Source: Pseudomonadota bacterium (GTDB lineage Bacteria > Pseudomonadota > Alphaproteobacteria > Rhodospirillales > Magnetospirillaceae). Taken from it: a DNA stretch of 64,000 nucleotides. The stretch is taken from the NCBI GenBank assembly GCA_021793155.1, contig JAJYTF010000011.1:80612-144611 (forward strand), in the 5' to 3' direction. How positions within the stretch are numbered: position 1 is the stretch's first letter; every line of letters starts with the position of its first letter. A program made the translations under genes and the position numbers. The notes under the pieces were generated by a model. It was not told where the DNA came from. It worked only from the letters and a program-made list of their open reading frames with translations, and ran no database searches. Shown here in pieces: positions 1-9,978 of this stretch.

Positions 1-160
1 AATAGTTAGACCACCAGGGTGCCCGAGGATCGCAACCGCGACCACGGATAGCACCCGGGCCCATATTGATATCGGCTCTCGTCAATATCTTGTGGGGCGC
101 AGGAATTAGCACTACCGGATGAGCTTGCCGCTCTCCCGGGGCCTCCCTATAATGCCGGCC

Positions 161-2146
161 ATGTCCGATCTCTTCCAATCGCTCGCCCCCAAAAGCACCG
201 ACTATTCCGCCAAGGACATCGAGGTCCTGGAGGGGCTGGAGCCGGTCCGACGGCGGCCCGGCATGTATATCGGCGGCACCGACGACAAGGCGCTGCACCA
301 CTTGGTGGCGGAAGTCCTCGACAACGCCATGGACGAGGCAGTGGCGGGCCATGCCAGCTGGATCGAGTTGGAACTCAAGGTCGACGGCACCGCGGTGATC
401 CGCGACAACGGGCGCGGCATCCCCATCGATCCGCATCCGAAATTCCCCGACAAGTCGGCCCTCGAGGTGATCCTCACCACTCTGCATTCGGGCGGCAAGT
501 TCGGCGGCGACGCCTACAAGGTGTCGGGCGGTCTGCACGGCGTCGGCCTTTCCGTGGTCAACGCCCTGTCCGACCGCCTGACCATCGAGGTCGCGCGCGA
601 CCGGGAATTGTGGGCGCAAAGCTACTCCCGCGGGACGCCCCTCGGCCCCCTGACCAAGGTCGGGCCGGTGCAGAACCGCCGCGGCACCGCCGTGATCTTC
701 CATCCGGATGCCGAGATCTTCGGCCCAAGGGCCCATCTGCGCCCCGGCCCTTTGTACCGGATGGCGCGCTCCAAGGCCTATTTGTACCGCGGTGTCGAGA
801 TCCGCTGGGCCTGCGACCCTCTGCTGGTCAAGGATGGCGACCCCACGCCGACCAAGGAAACGCTGCGTTTCCCCAATGGCCTCAAGGATTTCCTCGATTC
901 CATGCTGGAGGGTCGGCCGCTCATGGGCGGCCAAAGCTTCGCCGGCACCGCCAGCTTCGCCGACGACATGGGCAATGCCGAGTGGGCCATCGCCTGGCCC
1001 GAGGACGAAGACGGGTTCTGCAACTCCTATTGCAACACCATTCCGACGCCCGAAGGCGGCAGCCATGAGGCTGGCCTGCGCAATGCCCTGACGCGCGGCC
1101 TGCGCCAGTACGGCGAGATGGCGGGCAATCGGCGCGCGGCGAACATTACCGCCGAGGACGTGATGGGCGGCGCCTGCATCGTCCTTTCGGTGTTCATCCG
1201 CGACCCACAGTTCCAGGGCCAGACCAAGGAAAAGCTGGCCACACCCGAGGCAACCCGCCTAGTGGAAAATTCCATCAAGGATCATTTCGACCACTGGCTG
1301 TCGGGCGACCCTGCCGCCGCCAAGGCACTGCTCGAACGGCTGATCGAGCGGGCCGAGGACCGGGCGCGCAAGAAACAGGCGAAGGAGCTTTCGCGCAAGA
1401 CCGCCACCAAGCGCCTGCGTCTGCCGGGCAAGCTGGCCGATTGCTCGCGCAGCCTGGCGCAAGGCTCGGAACTGTTCCTGGTAGAGGGCGACTCGGCCGG
1501 CGGCTCGGCCAAGCAGGGACGCAACCGGGAAACCCAGGCGGTGCTGCCGCTGCGCGGCAAGATCCTGAACGTCGCCTCGGCCACCCTTGACAAGATGCGC
1601 GCCAACCAGGAGATCCGCGATCTCATCGAGGCGCTAGGCTGCGGCATCCGCGAATCCTACGACGACGACAAGCTGCGTTACGAGAAGATCATCATCATGA
1701 CCGATGCCGATGTGGACGGCGCCCATATCGCTTCCCTGCTGATGACATTTTTCTACCAGGAGATGCCCGGGCTGATCGAGCATGGGCATCTGTTCCTCGC
1801 CTGCCCGCCGCTCTACCGCATCAGCCATGGGCAGACGACCGTCTATGCCCGCGACGACGCCCACAAGGGCGAACTCATGGCCTCGACCTTCGCCGGGAAG
1901 AAGGTGGAGATAAGCCGCTTCAAGGGCCTGGGTGAGATGCCGCCGCATCAGTTGAAGGAAACCACCATGGATCCGAAGACGCGCCAGCTGCTGCGCGTCA
2001 TCGTGCCCCACGGCAAGACCGAAGAGGATCACGAGGAAGCCAAGGAGACCTCGCGCCTGGTGGACAGCCTGATGGGCAAGCGCCCGGAACTGCGCTTCCA
2101 GTTCATCCAGGAGCGGGCCAGGTTCGTCAGGGATCTCGACGTATAG
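161..2146 (+). CDS. parE: DNA topoisomerase IV subunit B
   Basis: ATPase subunit of topoisomerase IV, which decatenates daughter chromosomes together with ParC. The GHKL ATPase region has EVLDNAMDEA, the RDNGRGIPID loop and the GGLHGVG lid. The TOPRIM domain has LVEGDSAGGSAKQGR and the metal-binding DADVDGAHI. The length of about 661 residues and the RFKGLGEMPP motif fit ParE. The frame is open from 119, but MSDLFQSLAPKSTDYS at 161 is the usual type of start. The nearby ATG at 152 cannot be excluded. GyrB is the main alternative; the short spacing and lack of a GyrB insert favour ParE. Confidence 0.93.
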   Translation: MSDLFQSLAPKSTDYSAKDIEVLEGLEPVRRRPGMYIGGTDDKALHHLVAEVLDNAMDEAVAGHASWIELELKVDGTAVIRDNGRGIPIDPHPKFPDKSALEVILTTLHSGGKFGGDAYKVSGGLHGVGLSVVNALSDRLTIEVARDRELWAQSYSRGTPLGPLTKVGPVQNRRGTAVIFHPDAEIFGPRAHLRPGPLYRMARSKAYLYRGVEIRWACDPLLVKDGDPTPTKETLRFPNGLKDFLDSMLEGRPLMGGQSFAGTASFADDMGNAEWAIAWPEDEDGFCNSYCNTIPTPEGGSHEAGLRNALTRGLRQYGEMAGNRRAANITAEDVMGGACIVLSVFIRDPQFQGQTKEKLATPEATRLVENSIKDHFDHWLSGDPAAAKALLERLIERAEDRARKKQAKELSRKTATKRLRLPGKLADCSRSLAQGSELFLVEGDSAGGSAKQGRNRETQAVLPLRGKILNVASATLDKMRANQEIRDLIEALGCGIRESYDDDKLRYEKIIIMTDADVDGAHIASLLMTFFYQEMPGLIEHGHLFLACPPLYRISHGQTTVYARDDAHKGELMASTFAGKKVEISRFKGLGEMPPHQLKETTMDPKTRQLLRVIVPHGKTEEDHEEAKETSRLVDSLMGKRPELRFQFIQERARFVRDLDV

Positions 2147-2322
2147 AACGCAGGGCTTCCGGCCCGGTCGCCTGAGGCGATCGACGGAGGTAGCAGATCG
2201 GCCGAAGCGCTGAACGGTTATCGTTCGCCCCGGCAAGAGCGGCGGCCTGCACCGGGGCGATACACCGGCCCTCCCGCCGCCCCCTGGTCCATTTCCGGGG
2301 GCTGGTCGCCGGAAGAGTCAAA

Positions 2323-2844
2323 GTGGCAAAGCCGACGGCGATCGGCGGCACCATGACCAGCGTGCAGGCAGTTGGAACGGTCAGCGCCCCGCCGGTCACC
2401 TTCCATCGGCTCTACCTGCCTGACGGGGGCTTCTTCCAACTTCACCTGGACGCCGAGGGACAGCCCGACGAATGCCGCTATTTCAGCGTCTTCGACAACA
2501 TCACCCCCGGCAACGAGGAAGACTGGCGATTCTGGCTGGACAGAGCGGAAGGGCTCATCGGCTGGCCGGAATTTCAGACCAAGGACGGCAAGAGCTATGG
2601 CCGCCGCTGGAATGCCGGACCAGCACGAATCGCGCCGCGCCGCCTCGATGAACGAATCGAGACCGCACGGAACGAGCTGTCCTCCGTCGCCCAGGCGATG
2701 CTTTACGCCGCCCCCATCGGCGCGCCACCGCCGGCGCCCTCCGATGAATACATCCTGGTCGAAGCCATCGAGCAGCAAGGGCAGGCCTGGGTGCGCATTT
2801 CCGCCGGGCTCGATATCAACCCGGCATCCCTGTCGCTGGCTTGA
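2323..2844 (+). CDS. DUF2491 (YjfK-like) protein
   Basis: Cytoplasmic protein of the YjfK/DUF2491 family, function unknown, found beside PspA-like YjfJ and DUF350 YjfL proteins in stress clusters. Recognisable family stretches are FHRLYLPDGGFFQLHLD, EEDWRFWLDRAEGLIGWP and FQTKDGKSYGRRW. The GTG at 2323 follows GGAAGAG; an ATG at 2353 is possible. At about 173 residues it seems shorter than usual YjfK proteins, and no convincing N-terminal extension exists in frame, so the 5' end may be eroded. Its stop lies 8 bases before the yjfL start. Confidence 0.7.
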   Translation: MAKPTAIGGTMTSVQAVGTVSAPPVTFHRLYLPDGGFFQLHLDAEGQPDECRYFSVFDNITPGNEEDWRFWLDRAEGLIGWPEFQTKDGKSYGRRWNAGPARIAPRRLDERIETARNELSSVAQAMLYAAPIGAPPPAPSDEYILVEAIEQQGQAWVRISAGLDINPASLSLA

Positions 2845-2852
2845 GGTGCCCG

Positions 2853-3394
2853 ATGGTCGACATGCGCTCCGTTCTAGACGCCCTTGCAGCCGGGCTGCTG
2901 GTCCTGCTGCCGCAATTCGCCGTCACCATGGCGCTGCTGATCATCGGTGTAGCCATCTACATGCGCCTCACCCCGTTCAACGAGCGAAACCTAGTGGTCC
3001 GCCCCAGACGCTTGGTCCCCAAGCGCCTGGATCAGGCGGCCCACCAACCAATTGAATTGTGGTGAAAATTCGACGGCTGGTGGCGGTACCATCCGTCGGA
3101 TTTTCACCACTAGTGGTCCAGGGCAATACCGCCGGGGGCATCACGCTGGGCGGGGCCATCCTGGCGCTGGCCATTCCTCTGGCCGCCACCCTGGCCACCA
3201 GCCATGCGGTCCTCGACATCGTGTTGTGGGGCGTAGTGGCGCTGATCCTGCAGTTACTCTCCTTCACCGCGGCGCGGCTGTTGATCCCCGACCTGCGACG
3301 GCAGATCGAGGGAGGAAATACCGCTAGCGCAATTGCGCTGGTCGGAGTGCAACTGGCCGTCGCCCAGATGAATGCGGCCGCCATGGCCGGTTGA
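2853..3394 (+). pseudogene. yjfL-like DUF350 membrane protein, split by insertion
   Basis: DUF350 inner-membrane protein. The first half has a membrane segment around LLPQFAVTMALLIIGVAIYM and ends in NERNL. The second half resumes with NTAGGITLGGAILALAIPLA and has three more hydrophobic segments. A 119-bp insertion (2991-3109, repeat copy at 3110-3119) separates them. Codon CTA at 2991 is in frame with the first part and codon CTA at 3110 with the second, so removing exactly 119 bases restores one continuous reading frame. As it stands the product stops at 3065. The start at 2853 follows GAGG. Confidence 0.8.
2991..3119. mobile_element. 119-bp MITE-like palindromic insertion in yjfL
   Basis: A non-coding insertion bounded by direct repeats CTAGTGGTCC at 2991-3000 and 3110-3119. 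Inside are three hairpins: CGCTTGG/CCAAGCG (3009-3015 with 3019-3025), GCCTG/CAGGC (3025-3029 with 3033-3037), and a long near-perfect dyad at 3059-3076 with 3093-3110 (17 of 18 bases paired). The 10-base repeat may be a target duplication. A TA duplication within CTAG plus chance similarity of the element end is also possible. It carries no transposase, so it would need one in trans. Confidence 0.7.
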
Positions 3395-3417
3395 TCGAAC
3401 CCGAATGGAGGCGTCCC

Positions 3418-4191
3418 ATGTTCTCGTTCATTCGCAATCTTCTGGGCACCAAGACCGATCAAGCCGTGCAAAGCGCCATCGAGGCGTTGGTTCGCTGGGA
3501 CCCGCAAACCGCCACCGAAGCCGAGCTCCGCACGATGGAGCAGTATCTGGACCATCTGGGCCTTCAGGTTGCCGAGGCGCGGGATTCATACACACGGGAA
3601 AAAAAGGAATCGGATGCCATCCAGGCTTTGTCTCATCAGCGCATGGCCGCGGCTGAGCAGTTGCAGAAACAAATGGCGGAAGAGCCGGACCCCGCCCGCA
3701 AGGCCCAATTGGAAAGCAGCCTGACTACCCTGGTGTCGATGCTGGAACAGATGGCGCCGGACGTCGATCGCGAGGCCAAGGACGTTGCGGATGCCCAGGA
3801 CTTCCTCGAAATGCTGGAAAAGAGCTATGCCGAGGCCGGAGCCAAGCTCAAGGAGGCCCACGCCCAGTTGATCCGGGCGCAACGCGACCTGGGACGGGCC
3901 GACCAGCAGCGGCAGATGGCCGAGCGCCAAGCGGAAGGAGCCCGCCAGGCCGCCGGCCTGTCACACGCCACCAGCGGCCTGACAGTGGCGCTGAACGCCA
4001 TGCAGGACGCGGCCGCCAAGGAACGCGAAAAGGCCGAGGCGGCCAATGCGAAGGCCAAGCTGCTGCACCCCTCGGACCCCGAGAAGGCGGATTCGAACAT
4101 CGCCGCAGCCCTGGCCAAGGTCGCTGGAGCGGTGCCGCAGCCGCTCAGCGTCACCGACCGGCTGGCGGCGCTGAAGGCGCGGCGGTCGTAG
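3418..4191 (+). CDS. PspA/IM30 family protein (YjfJ-like)
   Basis: Membrane-associated PspA/IM30 family protein, thought to bind stressed inner membrane. It begins MFSFIRNLLGTK and is almost entirely helical and charged (KESDAIQALSHQRMAAAEQL, SYAEAGAKLKEAHAQL), consistent with a long coiled coil. About 257 residues. The open frame begins at 3391, but the ATG at 3418 follows GGAGGCGTCCC, a good ribosome binding site. It is the third gene after yjfK and yjfL, matching the yjfK/L/J neighbourhood of enterics. Its last 41 bases overlap the convergent antiporter gene. Confidence 0.75.
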   Translation: MFSFIRNLLGTKTDQAVQSAIEALVRWDPQTATEAELRTMEQYLDHLGLQVAEARDSYTREKKESDAIQALSHQRMAAAEQLQKQMAEEPDPARKAQLESSLTTLVSMLEQMAPDVDREAKDVADAQDFLEMLEKSYAEAGAKLKEAHAQLIRAQRDLGRADQQRQMAERQAEGARQAAGLSHATSGLTVALNAMQDAAAKEREKAEAANAKAKLLHPSDPEKADSNIAAALAKVAGAVPQPLSVTDRLAALKARRS

Positions 4192-5998
4192 GGCCGGCGG
4201 CGTCCGGCGGCGGCGCGAACACTGCGACGCGGTCGCCGCTTTTCAACCAAGCCGATTGTTCCGGTGTATGGAACGCCATGCTGCCGTCAGCCCGAATTGC
4301 GAGCACCAGTTTTTCGGTATCCGAGTGCTTTTCCGCAATCTTCAACCCGGCCTCGACGGCATCCACGGCCTCGAGACGAAAGGCCCAGCCGGTTCGGATC
4401 ATGTCGTTCAGGCTGTGAAAATCCAGGCCCGGCTCGGAGACCACCTTGCCGCGCCAGTCCCGGGCCGGGATCGCATGGCGGTCCAGCCGCCCGGATTGCA
4501 GAGCCAGCTGGTGGACCCTCTCGCGCCCCAGTTCCGGCGCCAGGCGAGCGCAGACCAGCGCGTTGTAAGCGTCGTTGTCGGTCGCCGCCAGGACATAATC
4601 GATGTCGGTAGTATCGGCCACCTCGTCGACTCTTTGTGACAGGACATCCGCCGCGACAGTTGCGATGCCCCGCTCGCGTGCCGGTCGGAGCGAAGCCCAT
4701 GACGGGTCGGCCAACACCACCGGCACGTCGGCCTGATGCAGGGCCGATCCCAACGCCAGGGACCACGGGGAGGCTCCGACGATCAGCAGGCCGGGCCGAT
4801 CCGAGGAACGCAGACCGAGAAGGCCGGCGAAGACGGTCAAGCTCAGGCCCTGCAGCACCACGGTGCCGGTGATGACTGAAAAGATCAACGGCAAGACAAG
4901 CGAGCCGTCGCGGAACCCGGCGTCGCTCAGTGCGCGCCCGGCCAGGCCGGCGACAGCCGCAGCGATGATCCCGCGCGGGCCCAGCCAGGACAGCAGCGCG
5001 GTCTCGCGCCAGGAAAAACCTGAACCCAACATGGCCAAGCCCACGGCAGCGGGGCGGACCACCAGCATCAACGCCGCGACGAAGGCGCCGACGCGCCAGT
5101 TCGCGGCGCCGATCACGCCGCGATCGATATCGGCGGCCAAGATGATGAACAGCATGGAGACGACAAGCATGGTGAGTGACTGCTGGACACGTGCCAGAGT
5201 GCCGAATCCGGTGATATTGGCATTGGCGAGACCCAGGCCGAAGACCGTTGCCGCCAGCAGCCCGGCATCGCGCTCCAGCAGATTGCCGCAGGCGTAGAGC
5301 CCCAGGGTGCCGGCCAGCAGCATGCCTATGCGAAGTTCCTCCGGAGCCTGATCGGAATGGAACGCGGTGCGCAGCCCCCAGGCTGCCGCCAAACCGCCGC
5401 CGATCGTCCCCGCCACGGCGGGGACCAGCTTCAACAGCAGGTTCATCCCACCACCACCCGACAGCGATGCCTCGCCCACCGCCACCTGCAGGCTGATGAC
5501 CGTCACCATCGCTCCGATGGGGTCGTTGACCACCGCCTCCCATTTGAGCAGCGAGCGCAACCGGCGCTGCAGCCGCGCCTGCCGCAACAGCGGCAGAATG
5601 ACCGTCGGCCCGGTCACTACCAGGATCGCCCCGACCACGATGGCTACCGGCCAGGAGAGCGGTCCGATCCAGTGGGCGGCCAGCGTTCCGAAGATCCAGT
5701 TGAGCGGCAAGCCGGCAAACAGCAGCCGGCGGACCGCCGGGCCGGCCTGCCGAAGGTCGCGCAGGTTGAGAGTCAGTCCGCCTTCGCAGACGACCAGCGC
5801 CACGGCGACTCCGACCAACGGCTGGTACAGCCGCCCAAGGTCGTGGGAAGGATGGATCAGCCGCAGCCCCGGCCCGAACAGGAGACCCAGACCGAGGAGC
5901 AGAATGATCGGCGGCACCTTCGTGCGCCAACCCAGCCATTGGGCGAAGATGCCGCTGACGATGACCGCCAGCACATAGACCGCGACATGAAGTTCCAA
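4151..5998 (-). CDS. CPA1-type sodium/proton antiporter with NAD-binding domain
   Basis: Inner-membrane cation/proton antiporter. About twelve hydrophobic segments span the first two thirds, including VTGPTVILPLLRQARL and the WEAVVNDPIGAM signature (NDP) of NhaP-type exchangers. The C-terminal third has a Rossmann-like TrkA-N region (LLIVGASPWSLALGSALHQA; later VLAATDNDAYNALVCARL) followed by a TrkA-C-like end (VLAIRADGSMAFHTPEQ). The frame is open to 6151, but that part would lie inside the nitroreductase gene and looks non-coding. A TTG at 5998 just before LELHVAVYVLAVIVSG is the best start I can see, so the 5' end is uncertain. Confidence 0.8.
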   Translation of the reverse strand: MELHVAVYVLAVIVSGIFAQWLGWRTKVPPIILLLGLGLLFGPGLRLIHPSHDLGRLYQPLVGVAVALVVCEGGLTLNLRDLRQAGPAVRRLLFAGLPLNWIFGTLAAHWIGPLSWPVAIVVGAILVVTGPTVILPLLRQARLQRRLRSLLKWEAVVNDPIGAMVTVISLQVAVGEASLSGGGGMNLLLKLVPAVAGTIGGGLAAAWGLRTAFHSDQAPEELRIGMLLAGTLGLYACGNLLERDAGLLAATVFGLGLANANITGFGTLARVQQSLTMLVVSMLFIILAADIDRGVIGAANWRVGAFVAALMLVVRPAAVGLAMLGSGFSWRETALLSWLGPRGIIAAAVAGLAGRALSDAGFRDGSLVLPLIFSVITGTVVLQGLSLTVFAGLLGLRSSDRPGLLIVGASPWSLALGSALHQADVPVVLADPSWASLRPARERGIATVAADVLSQRVDEVADTTDIDYVLAATDNDAYNALVCARLAPELGRERVHQLALQSGRLDRHAIPARDWRGKVVSEPGLDFHSLNDMIRTGWAFRLEAVDAVEAGLKIAEKHSDTEKLVLAIRADGSMAFHTPEQSAWLKSGDRVAVFAPPPDAAGPTTAAPSAPPAGR

Positions 5999-6104
5999 GT
6001 TCCGACGCCCCGCTGCGGTGTCCCATTCCGTGGTGGAACAAGCGCAATCGGATTCCGGCCCATGCCTTCCGTCGCCCGCATGCCTTCCGACACCGTCATG
6101 GCGC

Positions 6105-6821
6105 TCAAGGGCTGTCCCACAGGAAGGTGGCGAAGGATGATACCGGCTCACGCTCCGTCACCAGGCGGTTTTCCGGAGCCTCGGGATCTTCATGGCCGAT
6201 GGCGAGGCCGCAGGCGATCACTTCGCTGTCGGAAATGCCCAATTCGGCGCGGATCAGCCGGTTGAACTTGGTGAAGGCCTGCTGCGGGCAGGTATGCAGG
6301 CCGAAGCCGCGTGCGGCCAGCAGGATGGACATGAGGAACGTACCGGTGTCGTACCAGCTTCCCTGTGACATCTGCCGGTCGATGGTGATAAACATTCCCA
6401 CCGGCGCGCCGAAGAACAGGTAGTTGCGGCCGTGCTGGCGCTTCATCGCCGCCGCATCACCTTTGGCGATGCCAAGCTGCGAGTAGAGGTCCTTACCCAG
6501 CTTGCGCCGCCGCGACAGATACGGCTCGGTCCACTGCCTGGGGTAGTACTCATACTCTTCCTGGTAAGCCGGATCTTCCGCTTCATGGGCGGCGAGAATC
6601 GTTGCGGAAAGGCGCCTCTTGGCCTCGCCGGCCACCACCCAGACCTTCCACGGTTGAATGTTGGAGCCGCTGGGCGCCCGGCTGGCAAGGGCCAGGATCC
6701 GCTCGATGGTATCGCGCGGTACCGGGGTCGGCAGGAAGGCGCGCACCGCCCGGCGAGTGGCGATCGCCTCGAACACGTCGCATTGGGCCTGCGGCAGGAC
6801 ATCGTTGGCAAGGTGGCTCAT
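6105..6821 (-). CDS. Nitroreductase family protein
   Basis: FMN-dependent nitroreductase-fold oxidoreductase acting on nitroaromatics or quinone-like substrates; the exact substrate is unknown. Signatures are AIATRRAVRAFLPTPVP near the N terminus, RAPSGSNIQPWKVWVV (FMN contact), and the C-terminal GFGLHTCPQQAF and ACGLAIGHEDPEAPENRL regions. About 238 residues, normal for the family. The ATG at 6821 has AGGGGAAC upstream. It lies just upstream of the antiporter on the same strand, probably by chance. Confidence 0.88.
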   Translation of the reverse strand: MSHLANDVLPQAQCDVFEAIATRRAVRAFLPTPVPRDTIERILALASRAPSGSNIQPWKVWVVAGEAKRRLSATILAAHEAEDPAYQEEYEYYPRQWTEPYLSRRRKLGKDLYSQLGIAKGDAAAMKRQHGRNYLFFGAPVGMFITIDRQMSQGSWYDTGTFLMSILLAARGFGLHTCPQQAFTKFNRLIRAELGISDSEVIACGLAIGHEDPEAPENRLVTEREPVSSFATFLWDSP

Positions 6822-7034
6822 CGGTTGTTCCCCTGGTGGCATTAACGCGTTTTCCGCTTCGCTCCGAACGTCTGATACAATGCCTGCGGCTGCGGCAGGC
6901 TCGAACGCCGCCTTGCCGGATCCGCCGGCAATCACACGGAATACGCGCAACGCGCGGAGGCTTGTCGCAAGACTCCGCTCCACAGCGAAGTGGGGTTTGC
7001 TCGACCCTAATAGGGAAACAACCTCGCCGGGATG

Positions 7035-9862
7035 TCAATCGCCGGCCAGCGCGTCGGCGTCGCCCGGAGGCTGGTTGTGGCGGGCCGACACATAGGCGGT
7101 GAATTGCTCGGCCGGCATGGGCGCCCCGAAATGATAGCCCTGCGCCTCGTCGCAACGGTGGGCCCGCAGATAGGGCAGCAGACGCTCGTGTTCGACACCT
7201 TCGGCAATGGTCCGCAAACCGAGGCCGGCCGCCATCTGGATGATGGCGCGCACGATGGCCGCATCATTGGCGTCGGTGTCGAGGCCGCGGATGAAAGACT
7301 GGTCGATCTTCACCTTGTCGACGGCGAACCGCTTGAGATAGGCCAGGCTCGAATAGCCCGTGCCGAAATCATCGATGGATAGCCGCACGCCCAACCCCTT
7401 CAGCCGCTGCACGGTCTGGAGCACCGCCTCGGCGTCGCTGATCAGGATGGATTCGGTCAGTTCCAGCTCCAGATAGTGAGGCTCCAACCCAGAGTCCGCC
7501 AGGGCGGCGGCGACCGTCTGTTCCAGGTTTCCCCGGCGAAACTGGATCGCCGAGAGATTAACCGCGATCACCAACTCGGGCAGGCCCATTCGCCGCCAGG
7601 CCGCAGCTTCCCGACAGGCCTCGCGCAACACCCATTCACCGATCGGGACAATCAGCCCGCTTTCCTCAGCCACCGGAATGAACCGGCCGGGGGGGATCAG
7701 GCCCCTTTCCGGGTGGTTCCACCGTACCAGCGCCTCGGCGCCGATCACCGCCCCACTGCCCAGGTCGATTTGCGGTTGGTAATGCAGAAGGAACTCACCC
7801 CGACCCAGGGCCGAGCGCATGTCCCCCAGCATATGCAGCCGTTCCCCAGCATCGACGTTCATCTGGGAATTGAAGAACCGGCAGGCGTTGCGCCCGGCCT
7901 GCTTGGCCGAATACATGGCGGCGTCCGCTTTCTTCAGCAGCGTGTAGAACCCATCCCCGTCGTCGGGATAGACGGCGGCGCCGATGGATACGGAGGTGAT
8001 CAGCGGGCCACCGTTGATGGTGAAGACCTCGGCCAGTTTTCGCTGGATCTTGTCGACGATGCGGGTCACCGCCGCTGCCCCCGGAACGTCGGGCAAGATC
8101 AGAATGAACTCGTCGCCACCCTGGCGGGCGATCGTATCCGTTTCCCGTACGCAGTCCTTCAGCCGGGCGGCCACCGCCCGCAGCAATTCGTCGCCCGCCG
8201 AGTGTCCGAGGGAATTGTTGACCACTTTGAAATTATCGAGGTCCACCACCAGCAACGCCACCTGATGGTGTTCACGCTCGGCATAGGCCGCGGCCAGTTT
8301 GAAGCGGTCCTTGGCCAACAGCAGGTTGGGCTGACCGGTCAGCGTGTCGTGGTGGGCAAGGAAATACAGTTGCTCCTCGGCCTTCCGGCGATCGGTGACG
8401 TCGCGCACGAAGACCAGCGAGCCGTCCCTTCCGTCGAAGCGGAACGGCACTGTCGAGATTTCCACGTCGCGAAAGCTGCCGTCGGCACATAGCAGACGCT
8501 CGGCCGATGACGACGCGGCCTGGGCCGCGCAGTGGTCACCTCACCATCGATGGGCGCATGCTCGCCGCTCAACCGCTCGCTCACCGGCTTGCCCAACAAC
8601 TGCTCCGCCGGGATGCCGCCGAAAAGCTCCAATGCCGCGGCGTTCACGAAGGCGAAGCATCCGTCGGTCTGTACGAAAATGGCATCGGGAGCGCCATCCA
8701 CCAACATGCGGAAACGTTGTTCGCTCTCCAGCAAGGCGGCTTCGTAGCGTTGCCGGTCCTCGATCAGCAGGTTGAAACTGCCGATCAGGCGGCCGACCTC
8801 GTCATCGCGAGCGACCGGGACGGTTGCCAGCGGTGCCCGGCCGTCCATCATCCGGAGCAACGCCCCGGTGGCCTCTTCGAGCGGAGCGAAACTGCGCCGA
8901 ACCATGCGATCAATGGCGACGATCGCCACCAGGGTAAGAATGACGGCGATGACGACGACATAGTTGCGCATTACCGACAGGGGCCTGAACGCGACCGCGG
9001 TGGGGACCGAGGCCTCGACCAGCCATCCGGCCAGGGGCACCCGCGCCCCGGATATCAAGCGCGCAGCCCCGTCGGCGCCGACGGCGGTGGCAGATCCTTC
9101 GAACCCCTGGGAAAACCGGTCGTAAAGCTGATCCATCCCGCCAGCCGGCAGCGGCGCGAGCACGCGCGCCGTATCGGTGGCCGCGACCACCACATTGTCG
9201 CGGAGGGACAGGACATTCAGCTCGCCGTACCCGGTCAGCGAACGGTCGGAAATCAGGCCAAGAAAATTGGGGGCCGAAAGGTCGATGACGCCCCCCATGA
9301 CGGCGCGCAGACGGCCGGCCGCATCGAACACCGGAACGCTGATCACCAGGAGCGGCCGCCGCGACATGGCGCCACGGATTGGTTTGTCGATGTACGGCTT
9401 TTGCGTGGCGACCGCTTGGCGGAAATAGTCCCGGTCACCGAAGCTCGCACCCGCCCGCCCGTCCAGAACCGGATAGTCGGCAACGACCTTACCATCCAGG
9501 CCGATCACCATGACGCCGCCCGAAAACATTGCCGATGTGACCCGCAAATGGCCCAGATAGCTTTGCAGGGCGAGCGGATCGTCCAGTGCAGAAGGCGGAA
9601 TATCGGCCGCAGCCCTGCCGAGCGCCTCCACCCGCTCGCTCAATTTATTGCCGAGTTCAGCCGCAAGGTATTTCGTCGAAGCGAACCGTTGTTCCGCAAG
9701 ATCCCGCTCAAATTGATTCTTGACGATCGTCAACGAGAAGAAAACCAACAGCCAGACAAAAGCGACAACGAACCCAACGGTCAAAAAAATGATCTTGTCC
9801 TTCAGACATCCGGTACATGAGACGCGAATATCGGGAAGGCGGAACATCAATCGCATATCCAA
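7035..9862 (-). pseudogene. dCache-PAS-GGDEF-EAL sensor protein, frameshifted
   Basis: Two overlapping frames form one c-di-GMP signalling protein. The first (9862 to 8339) has an N-terminal membrane helix (IIFLTVGFVVAFVWLLVFF), a periplasmic dCache-like sensor, a second helix (VVVIAVILTLVAIVAI), a HAMP-like linker and most of a PAS domain ending near LSGEHAPIDGEV. The second, read from about 8530 to 7035, has the PAS end (CADGSFRDVEISTVPFRFDG), a GGDEF domain with intact RQGGDEF, and an EAL domain with EALVRW, DDFGTGYSS and EGVEHE. The change of phase fits one lost base between about 8480 and 8540. It is a genuine mutation or a sequence error. Both enzymatic domains look intact, so a split product could retain activity. 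Confidence 0.8.
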
Positions 9863-9978
9863 CTGGCAAGGGGAAATCTACTGTCGGTTGACCGTCGATA
9901 CACCAAGACGGGTGTTTTCTTTGCTAATAACAAATTTTCCGGCACGCGTCACGCGAATGATATTACTGTTTTAACAAA

